From Aplidium turbinatum (taxonomy: Eukaryota > Chordata > Ascidiacea > Aplousobranchia > Polyclinidae): 64,000 nucleotides of DNA. This document shows, piece by piece, positions 43,201 to 54,330 of the stretch. The stretch covers positions 3,484,501 through 3,548,500 of the forward strand of contig OU964920.1 in assembly GCA_918807975.1 (NCBI GenBank), written 5' to 3'. The position numbers were made by a program, and so were the translations under genes. The notes beneath the pieces were generated by a model. It had not been told where the DNA came from. It saw only the letters and a list, made by a program, of their open reading frames with translations, and ran no database searches. How positions within the stretch are numbered: position 1 is the first letter of the stretch; every line of letters begins with the position of its first letter.

Positions 43201-44322
43201 TTCTCTGATTTGTTTGGTCATATGCTCCAACAAAGATTCGTAAGAAGTTGAATTCTCATTTTTTTGTACTCCTTCAACGAAATCGTTGTATATTTCTATT
43301 TTACCAGCAACAAAAACAGTCTCAGTAAGAATATCACTGAGATGATAGCCATTTTTTATGGCCTCTTCTGTGTTTAGGTAATACAGCATTTCAGTCACTG
43401 GCTTTATGAGCTCAGTCTTCCATGGTTTCTTTTCTGTGGATTGCTGACGACCGAGAGGAGATTTGCAGGCATGGGACATCATTCCATCAAAACACACTCC
43501 TCTTTGCGTAACAACATCACAAAACCAATACTCATTTTCTTTGCCCTTTTTCTTCAAACAGTCAATACTTACACTTGGAAGTATAGTTTCTTGCAAATTG
43601 ATCAAAATAACTTGAAAAATAACGGCGAACCAACGAAAATATTCCAAAATATCTTGATAATTGCTCCAAGATTGGCACCCTTCTTCTAAAACAATAACAT
43701 TTTCAAAATCCGAGAAAGGAGTGATCTCCTTTCTCGCCAATGATCCCATCCCTACTACAGCATACTGACATGGGGGTTTCCCCATCACAGATTCGCAGTA
43801 TCCACTGATTTCATTCATGATTGATGTGTATTCCTTGCTAATCATGTTTTGAAGAGATTTTATGCTTTCAATTTTTTCAACTTCTAGTTCATGGAGTTTT
43901 TCACCATCAACGTTATTTGGAATTGTCTCTATGCTAAGCAGTGACCTTCTTACAGACTTTCTCATTTCTTCGAGTTTTTCCTTTACTCGAGTTGCTTTCT
44001 CAACTAGATCGGAATTTTTCTTTGTTGCCTTAGCCAGCCGGAGAATGTGCGAGCATAAATTTTGCAAATCATTTTGTACTTGTGCTAGATTGCCAGGTTT
44101 TCTAGTGATGGAAGCATTCAATAGAGCAGCACTTTGTATCAGACTTATTTTGTCTGGAGTTCGTTCTTTATAAAGGAGTCCCAATTTATGAAAAATGATT
44201 GCTGACTGCACTTTATCTTTTTCTTTACCATTTGAGAAACCAGCAGCCTTGAGATTCTCAGCAAGAAGGGTTTCTTCAATTTTGAGAGCTTCAGCAGAAG
44301 CAGTTTCGTGAGATTCTGTCAT
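40273..44322 (-). CDS. DUF294-type nucleotidyltransferase-TPR protein, copy 2 (1349 aa)
   Basis: Orthologous position and same domain order as copy 1: N-terminal helices, GMGSLARKEITPFSDFENVI (191-210), GVCFDGMMSHACKSPLGR, a helical domain with CEIRLRVYMANNGQVDWVQ, then about 16 TPRs of 44 residues. The catalytic half differs from copy 1 at only scattered sites. The TPR half differs more, including small in-frame indels, for example in the repeats near 40737, 41270 and 41390. The fourth repeat is again degenerate (DFCFSTTNKHKD). Open throughout, intronless. The Met start MTESHETASAEALKIEETLL is shared with copies 1 and 3. The D-x-E in place of D-x-D is kept. Confidence 0.88.
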   Translation of the reverse strand: MTESHETASAEALKIEETLLAENLKAAGFSNGKEKDKVQSAIIFHKLGLLYKERTPDKISLIQSAALLNASITRKPGNLAQVQNDLQNLCSHILRLAKATKKNSDLVEKATRVKEKLEEMRKSVRRSLLSIETIPNNVDGEKLHELEVEKIESIKSLQNMISKEYTSIMNEISGYCESVMGKPPCQYAVVGMGSLARKEITPFSDFENVIVLEEGCQSWSNYQDILEYFRWFAVIFQVILINLQETILPSVSIDCLKKKGKENEYWFCDVVTQRGVCFDGMMSHACKSPLGRQQSTEKKPWKTELIKPVTEMLYYLNTEEAIKNGYHLSDILTETVFVAGKIEIYNDFVEGVQKNENSTSYESLLEHMTKQIREDLENFATKPSLSKFSDIEDFNHKRVVYRSVTLFLSALKRLYKISSNSCFNIVDQLYTNDNITDYSRHKLALSVAIACEIRLRVYMANNGQVDWVQSSNSSEKSISLVDAVGERSCINFFQIAYSLQCHICNKFELTTSHFYPSSTLLNVQICEFLRLKVPTNKLMKLFLNNPSTGMKMMDFESCLRSLEKYLEILNQEKDVTKDDDKVVNKHNFKAYLKISQVLLGMKHYQESLEYGKKYLESTEAVSTKDCANQVRKIIAFETMAKAQIKTHQYKAAIESLHTLLDHESQKGKNENDSAKLAFIFYEIGYCLLNTNNYKDASKYFLKSLKIAQQVSVNQEMDELVAVTLHKIGCCFSNTNEYQEALNYFQKSLEIKKQMSKYEDTNKLVDAPLCEVDFCFSTTNKHKDRYIPPSLTIGKNVVKKQTDKGIASTLHDIGCSFLNAGKHKEAINYFQKSLKIKRRVSKQHNGNVSIAVTLHELGRCFANTHDFTEALNYFQQSLKIKKRMSMQEASDKSIAVILHELGFCFLKTKMYTEAINSLQESLNIKKRVSLDEDTDESVAVTLHEIGFCFLKIKKYEKATTYIQRSLEIKQTVSTSQESDTTTIVSALYQMGCSFSNADEYKEAIEYFQNSLKINKQVSKNRHTDESAADILHELGVCFFNLNDYEEATNYFHNSLEIKKQLSTNQESDKNIAITLYEVGRCLSKMTKYKEALNCFQQSLEIEKRVSADENTDKSVADTLYEIGRCFSHTNEYKEAINSFHSSLEIKKQVSKNEERDESVAVTLQKIGRCFSNLNEYKNAVEYFQNSLKIMKRVPTTSSNESIAITLHDLGLCFSNNNKYKKGIEYFRKSLKMKRRVSKNEDIDESIAATFYKLGFCFSNINRSTKAKKYFQKSLEIKKRVSVDKDTDKSIAVTLHEIGCCFLNASEYKIAKHYFQNSLEIKERLSVDENTDESIATTLHEIGRCLSKINK

Positions 44323-45562
44323 GTCTATATTTATTTCAGCTCTCAGCCAGCAGCAGTCGTGCCATGAAAGTTTTGGATAATTTAATATCGTAGTACAATC
44401 ATGTTATAGGTTTAATAAAATCTGCAACAATCAATACATTACTCTGCTCAGCAATCGTTAATTTGCAAAAAATAGTAAACTGAAAATTTTTAGAATACCG
44501 TACTGAATAAAAATGTTTCATGGCAGGCATTCATATTTACAAATATTGTAAATATCGACAGAGAGCCTAACAAGTTAGATTAGATTATTTATTACATTAC
44601 ACTGGTCCAAAAAAAAAGAGTTTTTTTTCTGCTGTTTGGACTTTGAAAACTGATTTCAGTTATTTTTGGGTGCTGAATCCGACTCTGAACTTAGATTTTT
44701 ACTATCACATCAAATGTTTGAGATATGATAACAAAAATACTTTATTTTTGCCAAAAGTGAAAGTTTTGGCAAATTGCGTTTACCACCAACATATGCAGTG
44801 CTATACAACAAAAGGTTAGTGTTATACAGGCCAAAACAGCCTAAATAAGGTTAATGGAGAAATATTGGCATAGGCCTGCTCAAATTTTTGTGGTTTTATG
44901 CAAAACATTGACGGGGAGGGGGTCAGTTATACTTTTAGTCTCCCTTTTATCTTGTTATTACTGCCTTGTTAATAATGTTGCTTAGAAAACAAATTGGTAA
45001 CAAAATTATAGTTGGTGGGAGTATTTCAGCTACTTATGCACCACATGGCCTGGATTTCTGGATATAGCACAAATGTGTGATAAACGCAACGTCAAATTTT
45101 CCACTTTTGACAAAAGTAACAATTTGTTATCATATCTCACAAACCTGACGTAATAGGATAAATCTGAGGTTAGATTTGGATTCAGGTTCAGCACCCCAAC
45201 ATTACGCTAAATCAGTTTTCAAAGTCCATAGAGCAAAAATCGTGTAGACCAGTGTTATGAACCACAACATATAACACTAAGCAAAGCAGTCTAATTTAGT
45301 ATATATTTATGTGAAAATACGTAGAATTATAGGAGTCAATTGGACTTATAAGATTACCGACGACGAAGTATGGAGACACTTTGGGTGTAAACCTTGTTTC
45401 CTGATGAGAACTAGTATGAAACGGTAAATGACATTCTCCAGGCATACCTATCGAAAATGTAGCCTGATTGAAGATTTTCATCGAAAAACTTGTCTAACCG
45501 AAAATTTACTTAATGATGCTTACAGTTGTGAACATCCAATGTTGTGGAATGTAATAGTTTAA
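44323..45562. other. Upstream region of copy 2 and unit body, no gene
   Basis: Collinear with 25007-25506 plus 28248-28982. Carries the empty sites for the 25515-28239 element (about 44823) and, at its right end, the piggyBac element (TTAA near 45559). Confidence 0.55.
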
Positions 45563-45578
45563 TGTCATTACATTAGAC

Positions 45579-46353
45579 CAGGGATTCCCAACCTTTTTAC
45601 GATCTCGTACCACTTGGACGCTCTGTACTGCCAAGCGTACCATTTCTTGCAGAACAACTAATTTGATCGAATCATATTTTATTCAGAAGAATAATATTGG
45701 CCTACTAAAATAACACTAAAGCACCACAACTAAATTTACTGAGATCTTTGTTTACTGTCCACCAATTGGTCGATTCGCGGTGTAAATTTGCTAACAGCGC
45801 AGCGAAAGTCATTTCCGGGCGCACATAGTCGGTTTCGATTTTTTGACTTGATGTGTTCGTCATGACTGAAAATCCCTGTTCGCATTCCCACGTGGAAGGG
45901 AAAATCAGTAGCTGTAGTACAGCATAGGAAGCTAGCGTTGAATATGAAGAGGCCATACTGAGCCAGAAGTTTATTGGAGAACATTCCTTGTAACGGTTAT
46001 TGAACATTTTATTCCGATCTATTTTTAGCTTACAACTAGCATTATTCAACGCTATTTGCAGCTTAAAAGCTATAAAACAGTAGATGATATCTATCAAGAG
46101 CAATCATTTGACATAATTAACGCCCACTGTCCCACAGCGTTGTATGGCTTTCCAAAGCAACTGTGCTCCTTGTTGGCTATTGACATGACCTGTATTTTGA
46201 AGATCGTAATGATACGTAACAATAAGAATAGGCTTCCGGAAAAAAACAGATAACCAAAATATAAAGTTGTGAATCCAGGTTTTTGTAAAAAAAACGGAAG
46301 CTACCCGCGTACCACCTGAAAAACCTTCGCGTACCACAAGTTGGGAACCCATG
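45579..46353 (-). mobile_element. hAT element, 775 bp, internally deleted
   Basis: The left end cagggattcccaacc and right end ttgggaacccatg are inverse. The TSD cattagac lies at 45571-45578 and 46354-46361, single in unit 1 near 30218-30225. It retains the C-terminal part of a transposase on the minus strand. A hAT of similar terminus (cagggcttcccaaac) starts at 63892. Confidence 0.9.
45705..46103 (-). pseudogene. hAT transposase C-terminal (dimerisation) fragment, 132 aa
   Basis: FWLSMASSYSTLASYAVLQLL followed by IFPSTWECEQGFSVMT and RPEMTFAALLANLHRE matches the hATC dimerisation domain of ZBED5/SCAND3-like transposases. The first 30 residues look unrelated. The catalytic region is gone. 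Confidence 0.82.
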
Positions 46354-46574
46354 CATTAGACTGATTGAATCTTGGTTTTCATTTCCAAAACCTTATCTTA
46401 CCACACTTCGCTTAGATGCTTTGCTGGGCAAAACATAAAATGAGTAAATAAACAAAAAAGTAAGAAAATGTTTGTTTGCTAAGAAAATGTTTGTTGAGTT
46501 TGCGGAAACCTTTTCCTTTTTTAACTTGAACTGCGATCTCGCACAAACAGCAACATTACTGCTAAGTTTATTCT

Positions 46575-47406
46575 AAACCATAGGCATACGAAGCCCAGTA
46601 ACGCAATTAAATTTAACATATTATCTAAGTTTATTGCAATAATATTTATACAACTCAATAAAGAAAACTACATAGAAACAAATTTCAAACGTTGTCGACA
46701 TCACAAGATGTCCTCTTCAGGAATAACATACAGTACTTTTACAGTACATCTAAACAAAATACAATGGTTAAAAATTAAATTTATCAACAAGAAAAAAACA
46801 AAAACTGCACAGTGCTTCTGACTAGCTCAACACTCAACAATAAACACGAGAATCTCAAAGGTCACTGCAAAATGCACTTCTCATGTGCAACATGTCAAAA
46901 CAACGTATCTATTAAGCAATTTGACATTATGTCCAGGGGCAGGTCTGAGTATCAAACCAAGAATTTCGAAGCACCACAAATTAAACGTAATAATCCTCCT
47001 TTAAACATACAACTGTATGTTTTAGGGCCGTCTTTTTTGCTCTGCGTATTTAAAAAAAAAATTTTGCACCTTGCCTATCGTACTATCACATCTTGTGATC
47101 TGTTTGATTCCATTTGCAGTGACCTTTGAGATTCTCGTGTTTCTTGTTAAGTGTTGAGCTAGTCAGAAGCACTGTGCAGTTTTTGTTTTTTTCCTGTTGA
47201 TAAATTCAATACTTAACCATTGTATTTTATTTAGTTGTAAAAGTACTGTATGTTATTCCTGAACAGGACATCTTGTTATGTCGACTACGTTTGAAATTTG
47301 TTTCTATGTAGTTTTTATTTTTGGCTTGTGTAAATATTATTGCAATAAACCTAAATAGTATATTAAATTTGATTGCGGTGTTGGGCTTCGTGTGCCTATG
47401 GTTTAA
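46575..47406. mobile_element. Inverted-repeat, Penelope-like terminus pair, unit 2
   Basis: Orthologue of 30418-31240, same inverse outer ends (aaaccataggcatacg, cgtgtgcctatggttt). Hammerhead-like cores are decayed here: the left one (minus strand, 46696-46720) has GACA for GAAA, and the right one (47259-47286) has CTGAACA. Confidence 0.5.
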
Positions 47407-49384
47407 CAAGACAAACTCCCTACCAAAGCTTTATTCTAAACCTCACTGAATCATGATAAGACTAAAGCTGTGGTCTCCTTTGGGGTAGCCTGAACTGTTT
47501 TCTGGAGAAAAAAAAAACATTTTCTAGCGCTGACCGGCTGAAATGAAATGAAACGCTGGTGTGTCTTTCAAATATAGCAATTTGTATTATAAGGAACTAA
47601 AGAACTAAAATGCAGATGCTACGTCTTTTAATTAAAACTGAAAACCAAAGCTTACTTATGGTTATGTTTGCTGACGTCAAATAATCGTGTGCAGACATTC
47701 CTGGTAGATTTTAAGAAGCAATTTTACGATGGCTAGGTTTGTATAATCTTGAGCATTAAACGAATAAATAGAAGTAATATTGAACAAACGAATGCGGTTG
47801 CTTGGAGTTGATGACTTATAACTTACCGGAACTAAGTTTAGGTCTAAATGTCGGAGCACCTGCTTTTTCATTATGGGATGCTTAATTTTACATTTCAAGT
47901 TGAGAAAACGACATAAAACGTCCAAATGAACAACTTCCTTCATATATTCTAAGGTGGTCCATGGCCAGGGTGCAAATTTTTTTTTCCGCGAACATTTTGT
48001 CTCATTTGCATATTTTTGTAAGTGTATCCATTACTGGTTACCGCGCGCAGTAGCCTAACTGTTTTTACCGATTCATTTTTTTCGCGCGGTTTTTAATGTC
48101 AGTAGCCAATTTTCGCCCTCTTAGACCTAGAAATGTTTGGTTTAACTCGAACCTCCCCCCCCCCCCCTAATTTTAATGGGCTTAGGTTGTGTAGGTAGCT
48201 TATTGGTGCTGTTGTGATAGTCAGAAATACAAGTAAAACTGAACCACCTGGTTATCGTTGGACATCAGACTGAAGTGTTTTGAGAGATGGGTTGATTCAG
48301 ATTGCGAAATATCTATTTTCCAATGAAATTCTGCAATCATAATAAAAAATAAGCTTACAAGGCCTACTTTTTTTAAAAAGCTCTTGTGCATCGCAAAAAT
48401 TAATTTAAAGAAAAAAAAGATTGACTTCAATAGACGTCGAACCGTTGTTCTCACGAACATTAGGCACAAGATGAAACCACTGAACTAACCAAACCAACGA
48501 AAAAATGCTTGTATTCACAGGCAGTGCTCTGATAAACGAAAACATAAAAGTCCCCAAAGCTATGTCTAAAAATCCCTAGATTACATCAAAATTCCCTAAA
48601 TCATTACTACATTCAGTTTCACGTTCTGAAACAGCTCACGTTCTAAATACCCCTCAACTTATCCCTAAGCCTCACCTATTAACTCTAGCTTTCTCTCCTC
48701 ACCTCAAGCAAAACACAAGTGGGTAGGGGCCCGTAGTAATAACCACTTCGATTAAAAATAGGCTATGCGTAACATTAACAAGTATTTGGCTACTACGAAT
48801 TAGCATTTACATAATTGTCCAATATCTGTGTATTTGAAGCGCCTCTGAGGTTGAGCAGTTTTATTACCTGGTTGGAATTGGCTGTAGGACTAGAAGTATT
48901 GTCATTACTTGCATTACTGTCATTAATAGGCTAGATTACAAACTAAAAAAAAACATGTATAATGCATAAAATTTTCCTACTCTGTAACAAAGACATGGAG
49001 CATACTTTTTGCTTAAGTCTTCACAGTGCAGCTTCCTTGCCCGACATCACTAATCACCAAATTAACACCCTCGCTAAATGAATTGCTGCTACCGGTACGT
49101 GCTAGACTGCTGAGGACTCTCGCCTCGACCTCTCTGCTCAAAGCTCAAGCCAACGGACAAAAAACAGCTCGCGGCTGTTTTCCGGGAAATACCCTGTAAT
49201 GAGCTTGTCAATCAGTAGATTATGGATATATTTAGCAACTTCGTGTTTCCTCTTTGCTAAATATGAACTCAAATATGGAAGAAAATTTCACAAGAAAACT
49301 TCCATTCGTTTTGTAAGCGAATAAGACGAAACTGCTAAAATCCGCAAAAAATCCCTAAATCATCAAATTCCTTAAACTTAGTTT
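47407..49384. other. Unit end, no gene; nearly identical to 31241-33225
   Basis: See 31241-33225. A run of about 11 C at about 48157 is peculiar to this copy. No coding frame. Confidence 0.5.
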
Positions 49385-49803
49385 TTCTATCAAAAGGATT
49401 CTTAGTTATTTTAAAATGGAGTAAACAGTTTTAATGCGTTATGATGATGATTGATTTGTATCATTTACACGTTTATATGATTGGATTCATCATGGACCAG
49501 AAGGAATTTAATAATTTGTGTTTTTTTTTGTTTTGGATGAAGTTGGCCGTCATTGTAGTGTGCCTTGATCTTCCACATAAAAACATTTGAGGAAATAATT
49601 TGGCTTTCTATTTATCTTTTGACCTGCTCTCTCGCAGCTACATGGTTGTGTGGTTAGCTCTTTATCTCCACTAGACGTTCATGGTAAGAGTTATGTAACT
49701 GCAATTGAGTGTTCTTGTTACATGTTTACGTTGCTCCGGAAAATCGCATTTATTATAAAACAGATTGTTTCTCACAAATTATTCATTTTTTGTGTATTAC
49801 TAT

Positions 49804-49925
49804 ACAGGCTTACGCCGGGTAGTTGAAGATCTAGATTAAATGGACGGGAAGGCAGGGAAGCCAATCTTGCGCTCACTTTCACCTTCAGGCATGCCTTTAA
49901 GTGTCTTGCCAAGGATACAGCAATA
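49804..49925 (-). mobile_element. SINE 3' fragment, unit 3
   Basis: Reverse complement of the SINE 3' half: aggcttacgccgggtagtt, gacgggaaggcagggaagcc, and aggcatgcctttaagtgtct. Orthologous to 33604-33715. Confidence 0.7.
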
Positions 49926-50574
49926 CTGTAGAAGCATTCACTCAACTAAAAAAACATTTATATTCAAATACAATAATAAACTTTCTTGCATTTGCTTACA
50001 CATAAAAGCTTCCCCTATTTAGAACATTTAAATGTCTGTGTTGCAAAAGTTAAAATATTGGCATAAAGGCAATTTTTGCTAGTTGGATGTGGAATAATTA
50101 CTGCACTGTCGCAGACAGATTACGACTGAAACCTTTAAAGTTGTTCTGCATTTTTGTTTTGTGATTTGATTAATGTCTTTCAATCCAATTACCTCGTTGT
50201 TCCTTTACACATCAATAATTGTTTTTTTTTCTTTTTGCATGCACTTTGAGAACGTGTGTAGGATAATTTTAAGATGTTGAATCCAAACCTGAGCACAGAT
50301 TTGTTTTCTTACAACCAATATTTGGCATGTGATTGACAAAAATCGTGTTTCAAATCTTCTTTTATAAATGTGTTCGCAAGAACGCACTTTTTGATTCATT
50401 ATTATGCCATGGAAATTTAATCAGACACGTTACATCAGTACTGAAAATATTTGTTTAAAAGCGTTATCATTAGTTTGTGTATAACATCTGTATGTTCATG
50501 TAAGATAAAAACTACTGACCCACTTCAATTAACTCTTGCCTAACGTTGTCAATTGAAACTTTGGATTGATCCTT
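49926..50574. other. Unit body, no gene recognised
   Basis: Collinear with 33716-34339 of unit 2. No conserved frame. Confidence 0.5.
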
Positions 50575-50836
50575 GTCGGCTGCGTAGCCGAGTACTGAGA
50601 ACGTCTGCGCGACGTTCGAAAGGACGTGGGTTCGACACCGCTCCAGAGCACGCGGCTGTGTCTCGGCAAAGACACTTAATGGTAAGCCAAACTAAGGGGA
50701 GCAGCTGACTCGAAGACTATATGTCACTTCGCTGCTTCCTGTCGTCTGTTGTATCGCATCTGTGATCGCAGTGTAGCCTACTGTATGTTATCGCAATGGG
50801 CGCAAATAAAAGCATGATTATTATTATTAGTATTAT
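50575..50836 (+). mobile_element. tRNA-derived SINE with (ATT)n tail
   Basis: Begins gtcggctgcgtagccgag. It has a B-box-like gggttcgacacc near 50630 and shares the gcggctgtgtct body start with the SINE at 20418. A different 3' half then ends caaataaaagcatg and (att)n. The orthologous place in unit 2 (near 34340) has no SINE. The TSD is unclear. Confidence 0.85.
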
Positions 50837-50863
50837 TCCTTCATGATTTATTTATTTGCTTTG

Positions 50864-50985
50864 ACTTGTGATTGGACATGCTTTACTATTTGTGTACCCG
50901 ATTAAACTTCACATCGAATATGTCTTGAATTGTGATTGGACATGTCTACCATTTGTGTACCCGATTGAACTACATATTGAATACA
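50864..50985. repeat. Minisatellite, about 64-bp unit, unit 3 copy (two repeats)
   Basis: Two copies of the tatttgtgtacccgatt / gaatatgtcttgaattg unit, against about six in unit 2. Confidence 0.75.
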
Positions 50986-51833
50986 ATTACGTAGAAAGTT
51001 ATATTGACATGTTCGTGTACACACTAGAAAGGTTATGGTCAAACTACAACGGTTGAATTATGTAGACAACCGATACTTACTGAGAAGCAAAATGTGGTTT
51101 TATGAAAATAAACAAAATATTTACGATCTTTTCTTTACGTCTCTTAATTTCTCTTGATTATTTGTGATAACTAAACTTTTGCTATTTTCAGATTTTATTG
51201 GTTTTTATTGTTAGTGCACAGGGTTGTAGCATGAAAATGTTTGTGTTCACAAGAGCCGAAGCAAGGCCAAAGATGGGATTCTAAGACACTATAACAAAAC
51301 AGCGTAAGTAAGCGAGGCTGTTTTTATTTTTCAGTGGTTTGGTGGTTACTTTGATATAACTTTGTAACTGAATTTTTTATCAAAAATCATCTTTAATAAC
51401 ACTATGTAACACAAAATTTGTCCTTGGGTTAAAACTATTATTTTCTGATTTAATATGGCCTAAATCAACAAAAATGAGCATTCATAAAGTTCAAACTTCG
51501 GTTTTGACTTAATGAGATTCATTTATTGGATTTTATGGCTAATTGTGCCTTTTTAATGCAATGACTCCCACTATATCTTTTTAAATCAATATAAAGAAGT
51601 TAAATCTAAGATTATTTAATGTTGTCTGTGTTGTTATTCTAAAATAATGACGATGAACGTTGTTTCAGAGATTCTTTAAATACATAAACAAGACAAAAAC
51701 ATGTATAGAACGCGATTTTAATTTAGGCTACAAGCACGGTAGAAGACCTAAAGGCCTGAATACCCTGCTACAGGCCTTTGGTCAAAAGTATTACAGAGCA
51801 AACTTATACGTCGTCACTTAAAGCACTTACAAC

Positions 51834-52560
51834 TTATAACCTATTACAAAGAAATGTATTTTTTTTTTGAGATCGGCGATGATATATCAGTTTTCTTTCA
51901 CGTAAACGGTTCATATGTAGTCCTCCATCATACTTCCATTGTAGGCCAGCTGGCCTTTGTATAGCGTTCCTCAAAAACCTGATATCTTGATTAAATCTTT
52001 CACCTTGTTTCTCTGAGGAGTCGCCCTTTTTATCTTTGAATTGATCAAGGTGAGCATGTAGTGCGTGTAGTTTCAGTGACATCCTGCATCCCATATTCTA
52101 ATACGCATCCCTGAATTGATCAAAAAGCACCCTCTAGTTCTCTGTCTTGTGTTTGCCCAAAAATCTGTTTACTACAGACATGAAACAGGTCCAAGCTGTC
52201 TGTTAAACTTCAGACAACATCTCGATCAGGAAAATAAATGGAGTTTATTAGCCGCTTCACTTCAAATCACGTAAATATTCCAGCTTTGGTTTTGCATCTT
52301 GCAGTTTTTAAAACAGCTCTTTAATTGCTTGAATGCTCCACCCTCTGTAGAGTTGTTTAAGACCTAGTTTTACGTGCAGAGAAGACATCAGTATTTTTGT
52401 TGCATCTACCAGAGGTTGTTGTTTTACATTATAAGGTCCAATCTCATAGCTGGTTGTTGGAGGCCAATTCCTCTTCTTGTGGTGAATAGCTGTGTTTCTG
52501 CTATCCCAGAGACAAAGACAGCATTGAAACTTGATAGAACCACGCTGAAGCGCCATTATG
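51834..52560 (-). pseudogene. Transposase fragments of the CMC-like element
   Basis: Two minus-strand open pieces in the right order. 52308-52556 has CCLCLWDSRN, the PPTTSYEIGPYNV stretch and SSLHVKLGL. 51834-52094 has MSLKLHALHAHLDQF and EKQGERFNQDIR. Both match a transposon protein widespread in animals that reads CLWDSR..WP..NV..PLHIKLGL..MSLKIHFLHSHLD..SDEQGERFHQDI. Frames are broken between them. Confidence 0.7.
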
Positions 52561-53205
52561 AAGGCATTTATCTTGAAATCACCAACAACCTCCCAATTGT
52601 AGAGGTCCTACTTCAATGCACTCATCACGATTTTGATGTTTTAATATTCTTCCTTCATATAAACTGAGTAAGCCGGAAGAATGGAGGGACACTTGTCTGC
52701 GTTACTCAACAATACAGCTGTGAGACTTCTAGATGAGCTGTCGATGAAGAGCTTCCACTCAAGGATTGCAGGAAATGCCTATTTAGCTTGAAAGAGTTTT
52801 TCTATATCATGGCAGTAGCATAAACTGTCTTTAAATATGTAGAACACTGAAAAACTTCTTTGTGAAATAAGTTGAACACTGTCATCCAATAAGTTCCATT
52901 ACTCTATTGTAGAAATGAGTAGCTTAGCATTGTACTTTGTCAATGACCATTTTCCGACACTATCGTTTATATCTTTTTTGTTTGCGGTAGTAAGGGCGCT
53001 TTTCACCAGTAACTCGGAGTTGAAGACAAGACAAACACACTGTGTAGGGTTGCATCTCGCAAAGCAGCAAATGTTAATAAATTGCTCAAGTAAGGTATGC
53101 GACTGCAAAAATGCTCAGCCTTTTTTGTTTCATCACAAAAGCAAAACCTTGCAAGGCTTTGTGTGAAAACAGAATCCAATTTAGGAGCAAAATGGGTGGA
53201 ACGCC

Positions 53206-53416
53206 TGGTTAATCTAATTAAAAAACGAGCCCAAAATGTAGATACCAAACTCATGTTCAGCAAACAAACGTTTTGAAAACTATACTGTCTTCATCTTCAG
53301 TGGTATAAAAACATTTATACCACTGAAGATGAAGACAGTATAGTTTCCGATACGTTTGTTTGCTGAACATGAGTTTGGTATCTACATTTTGGGCTCTTTA
53401 TTTTTGATTAGAACCC
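53206..53416. repeat. Near-perfect palindrome with about 100-bp arms
   Basis: Left arm: taattaaaaaacgagccc, aaatgtagataccaaactca, gtcttcatcttcagtggtat. The right arm is its inverse, around the centre aaaaacatttat. Differences between the arms are few. A related but decayed palindrome sits at 56240-56345. A ctgaagatgaagacag string on each arm recalls Penelope-type hammerheads, but the GAAA box is changed. Confidence 0.8.
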
Positions 53417-54239
53417 AATTGTTACTTAAATATACCCATTACTAGGTAACTATTGCTGGAAGCAGCTGACAGTAAATTTTCAACGTTATGTATATGTCTA
53501 TTTTCATGAGAAATGAGAAAAAATTCAAACTAATCTGAGGAACACAAACCTGAAGTTATTGTGGTACAATAAAGATTTTTTGTATTTTTTTGGCAAAAGC
53601 AAACAGAAAATAGCGATTATTTCCAAAGGACAAAAAAATTTTCTTTTTTTGTTACACTGTGATAATTTATATGACTTTTATTGCTTTATTTTTAGAAACT
53701 TTTTATTAAATCGATGCATTCGCGAACTTAAATCGGAAACCACTGTACCAAATTTTTACCCCACAGTGCAAATGCACGCAATATATCAATGTTTAAAATA
53801 TGAACGCATAATTACATAAGCTTGAACCTAGGTTACTAATTAGATTCGGATCAGCAAATCATTAATGAACAACTTGTTGTTCTCAATCACTATGCTTTCT
53901 GACAAAAAAGAAGTGTTCGTACATCACCAGTTTTTTGCTTGAAAACAACTCGTGTATTTGCAGGACAATATTTGGCAAACTATATTTTGTACTTAAATAC
54001 AATTTAAGAGTATAAATTACTTAACTTTAGTGTGGATTAATCTTGTTGATGTGTAAAAGAGATGCTACAAAAAGCCAAATTAAACGAGGTAAAATCGTAA
54101 CGTATAAATTTTTAACTAAATTTGTTGATGCAGTGTCGCTTGGAATTTGATGGTCTACCAATTCAATATGTTTATCATATTCCAAAAAACTAAACTGATG
54201 TTTCCATCATCTGCTCCATGTACCTACTGTAAAACCATA

Positions 54240-54330
54240 TCCCATTCAGAAAAATTCGTCATTTTTACAATAATTCAACGACTGCAGACGTTGAATCTAT
54301 GTAAAAATGTTGGATTTTGCTGACTGGGAT
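54240..54330. mobile_element. Short palindromic MITE-like repeat, unit 3
   Basis: Orthologue of 12297-12385: cattcagaaaaattcgtc at the left, then cagacgttgaatctatg, and inverted ggattttgctgactggga at the right. Confidence 0.5.

Larger units (their letters stand above)
33226..49384. repeat. Tandem segmental duplication, unit 2
   Basis: Collinear with unit 1 and unit 3. About 16.2 kb, the closest of the three to the ancestral arrangement, except for an insertion at about 35163-36104 and a hAT at 45579-46353. It supplies empty sites for at least seven insertions in unit 1. Confidence 0.85.
51400..53661 (-). mobile_element. CACTA/Chapaev-like (CMC) DNA transposon, decayed
   Basis: The left end cactatgtaacacaaaattt and right end gttacactgtg are inverse. 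The match continues inward as tgtcctt and ctattattttctg / attttctg. The TSD is ataa (51396-51399, 53662-53665), and units 1 and 2 have the empty site (near 8499). Minus-strand transposase pieces lie inside. A 4-bp TSD and a CAC terminus suggest the CMC group. A palindrome (53206-53416) is nested in it. Confidence 0.75.
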
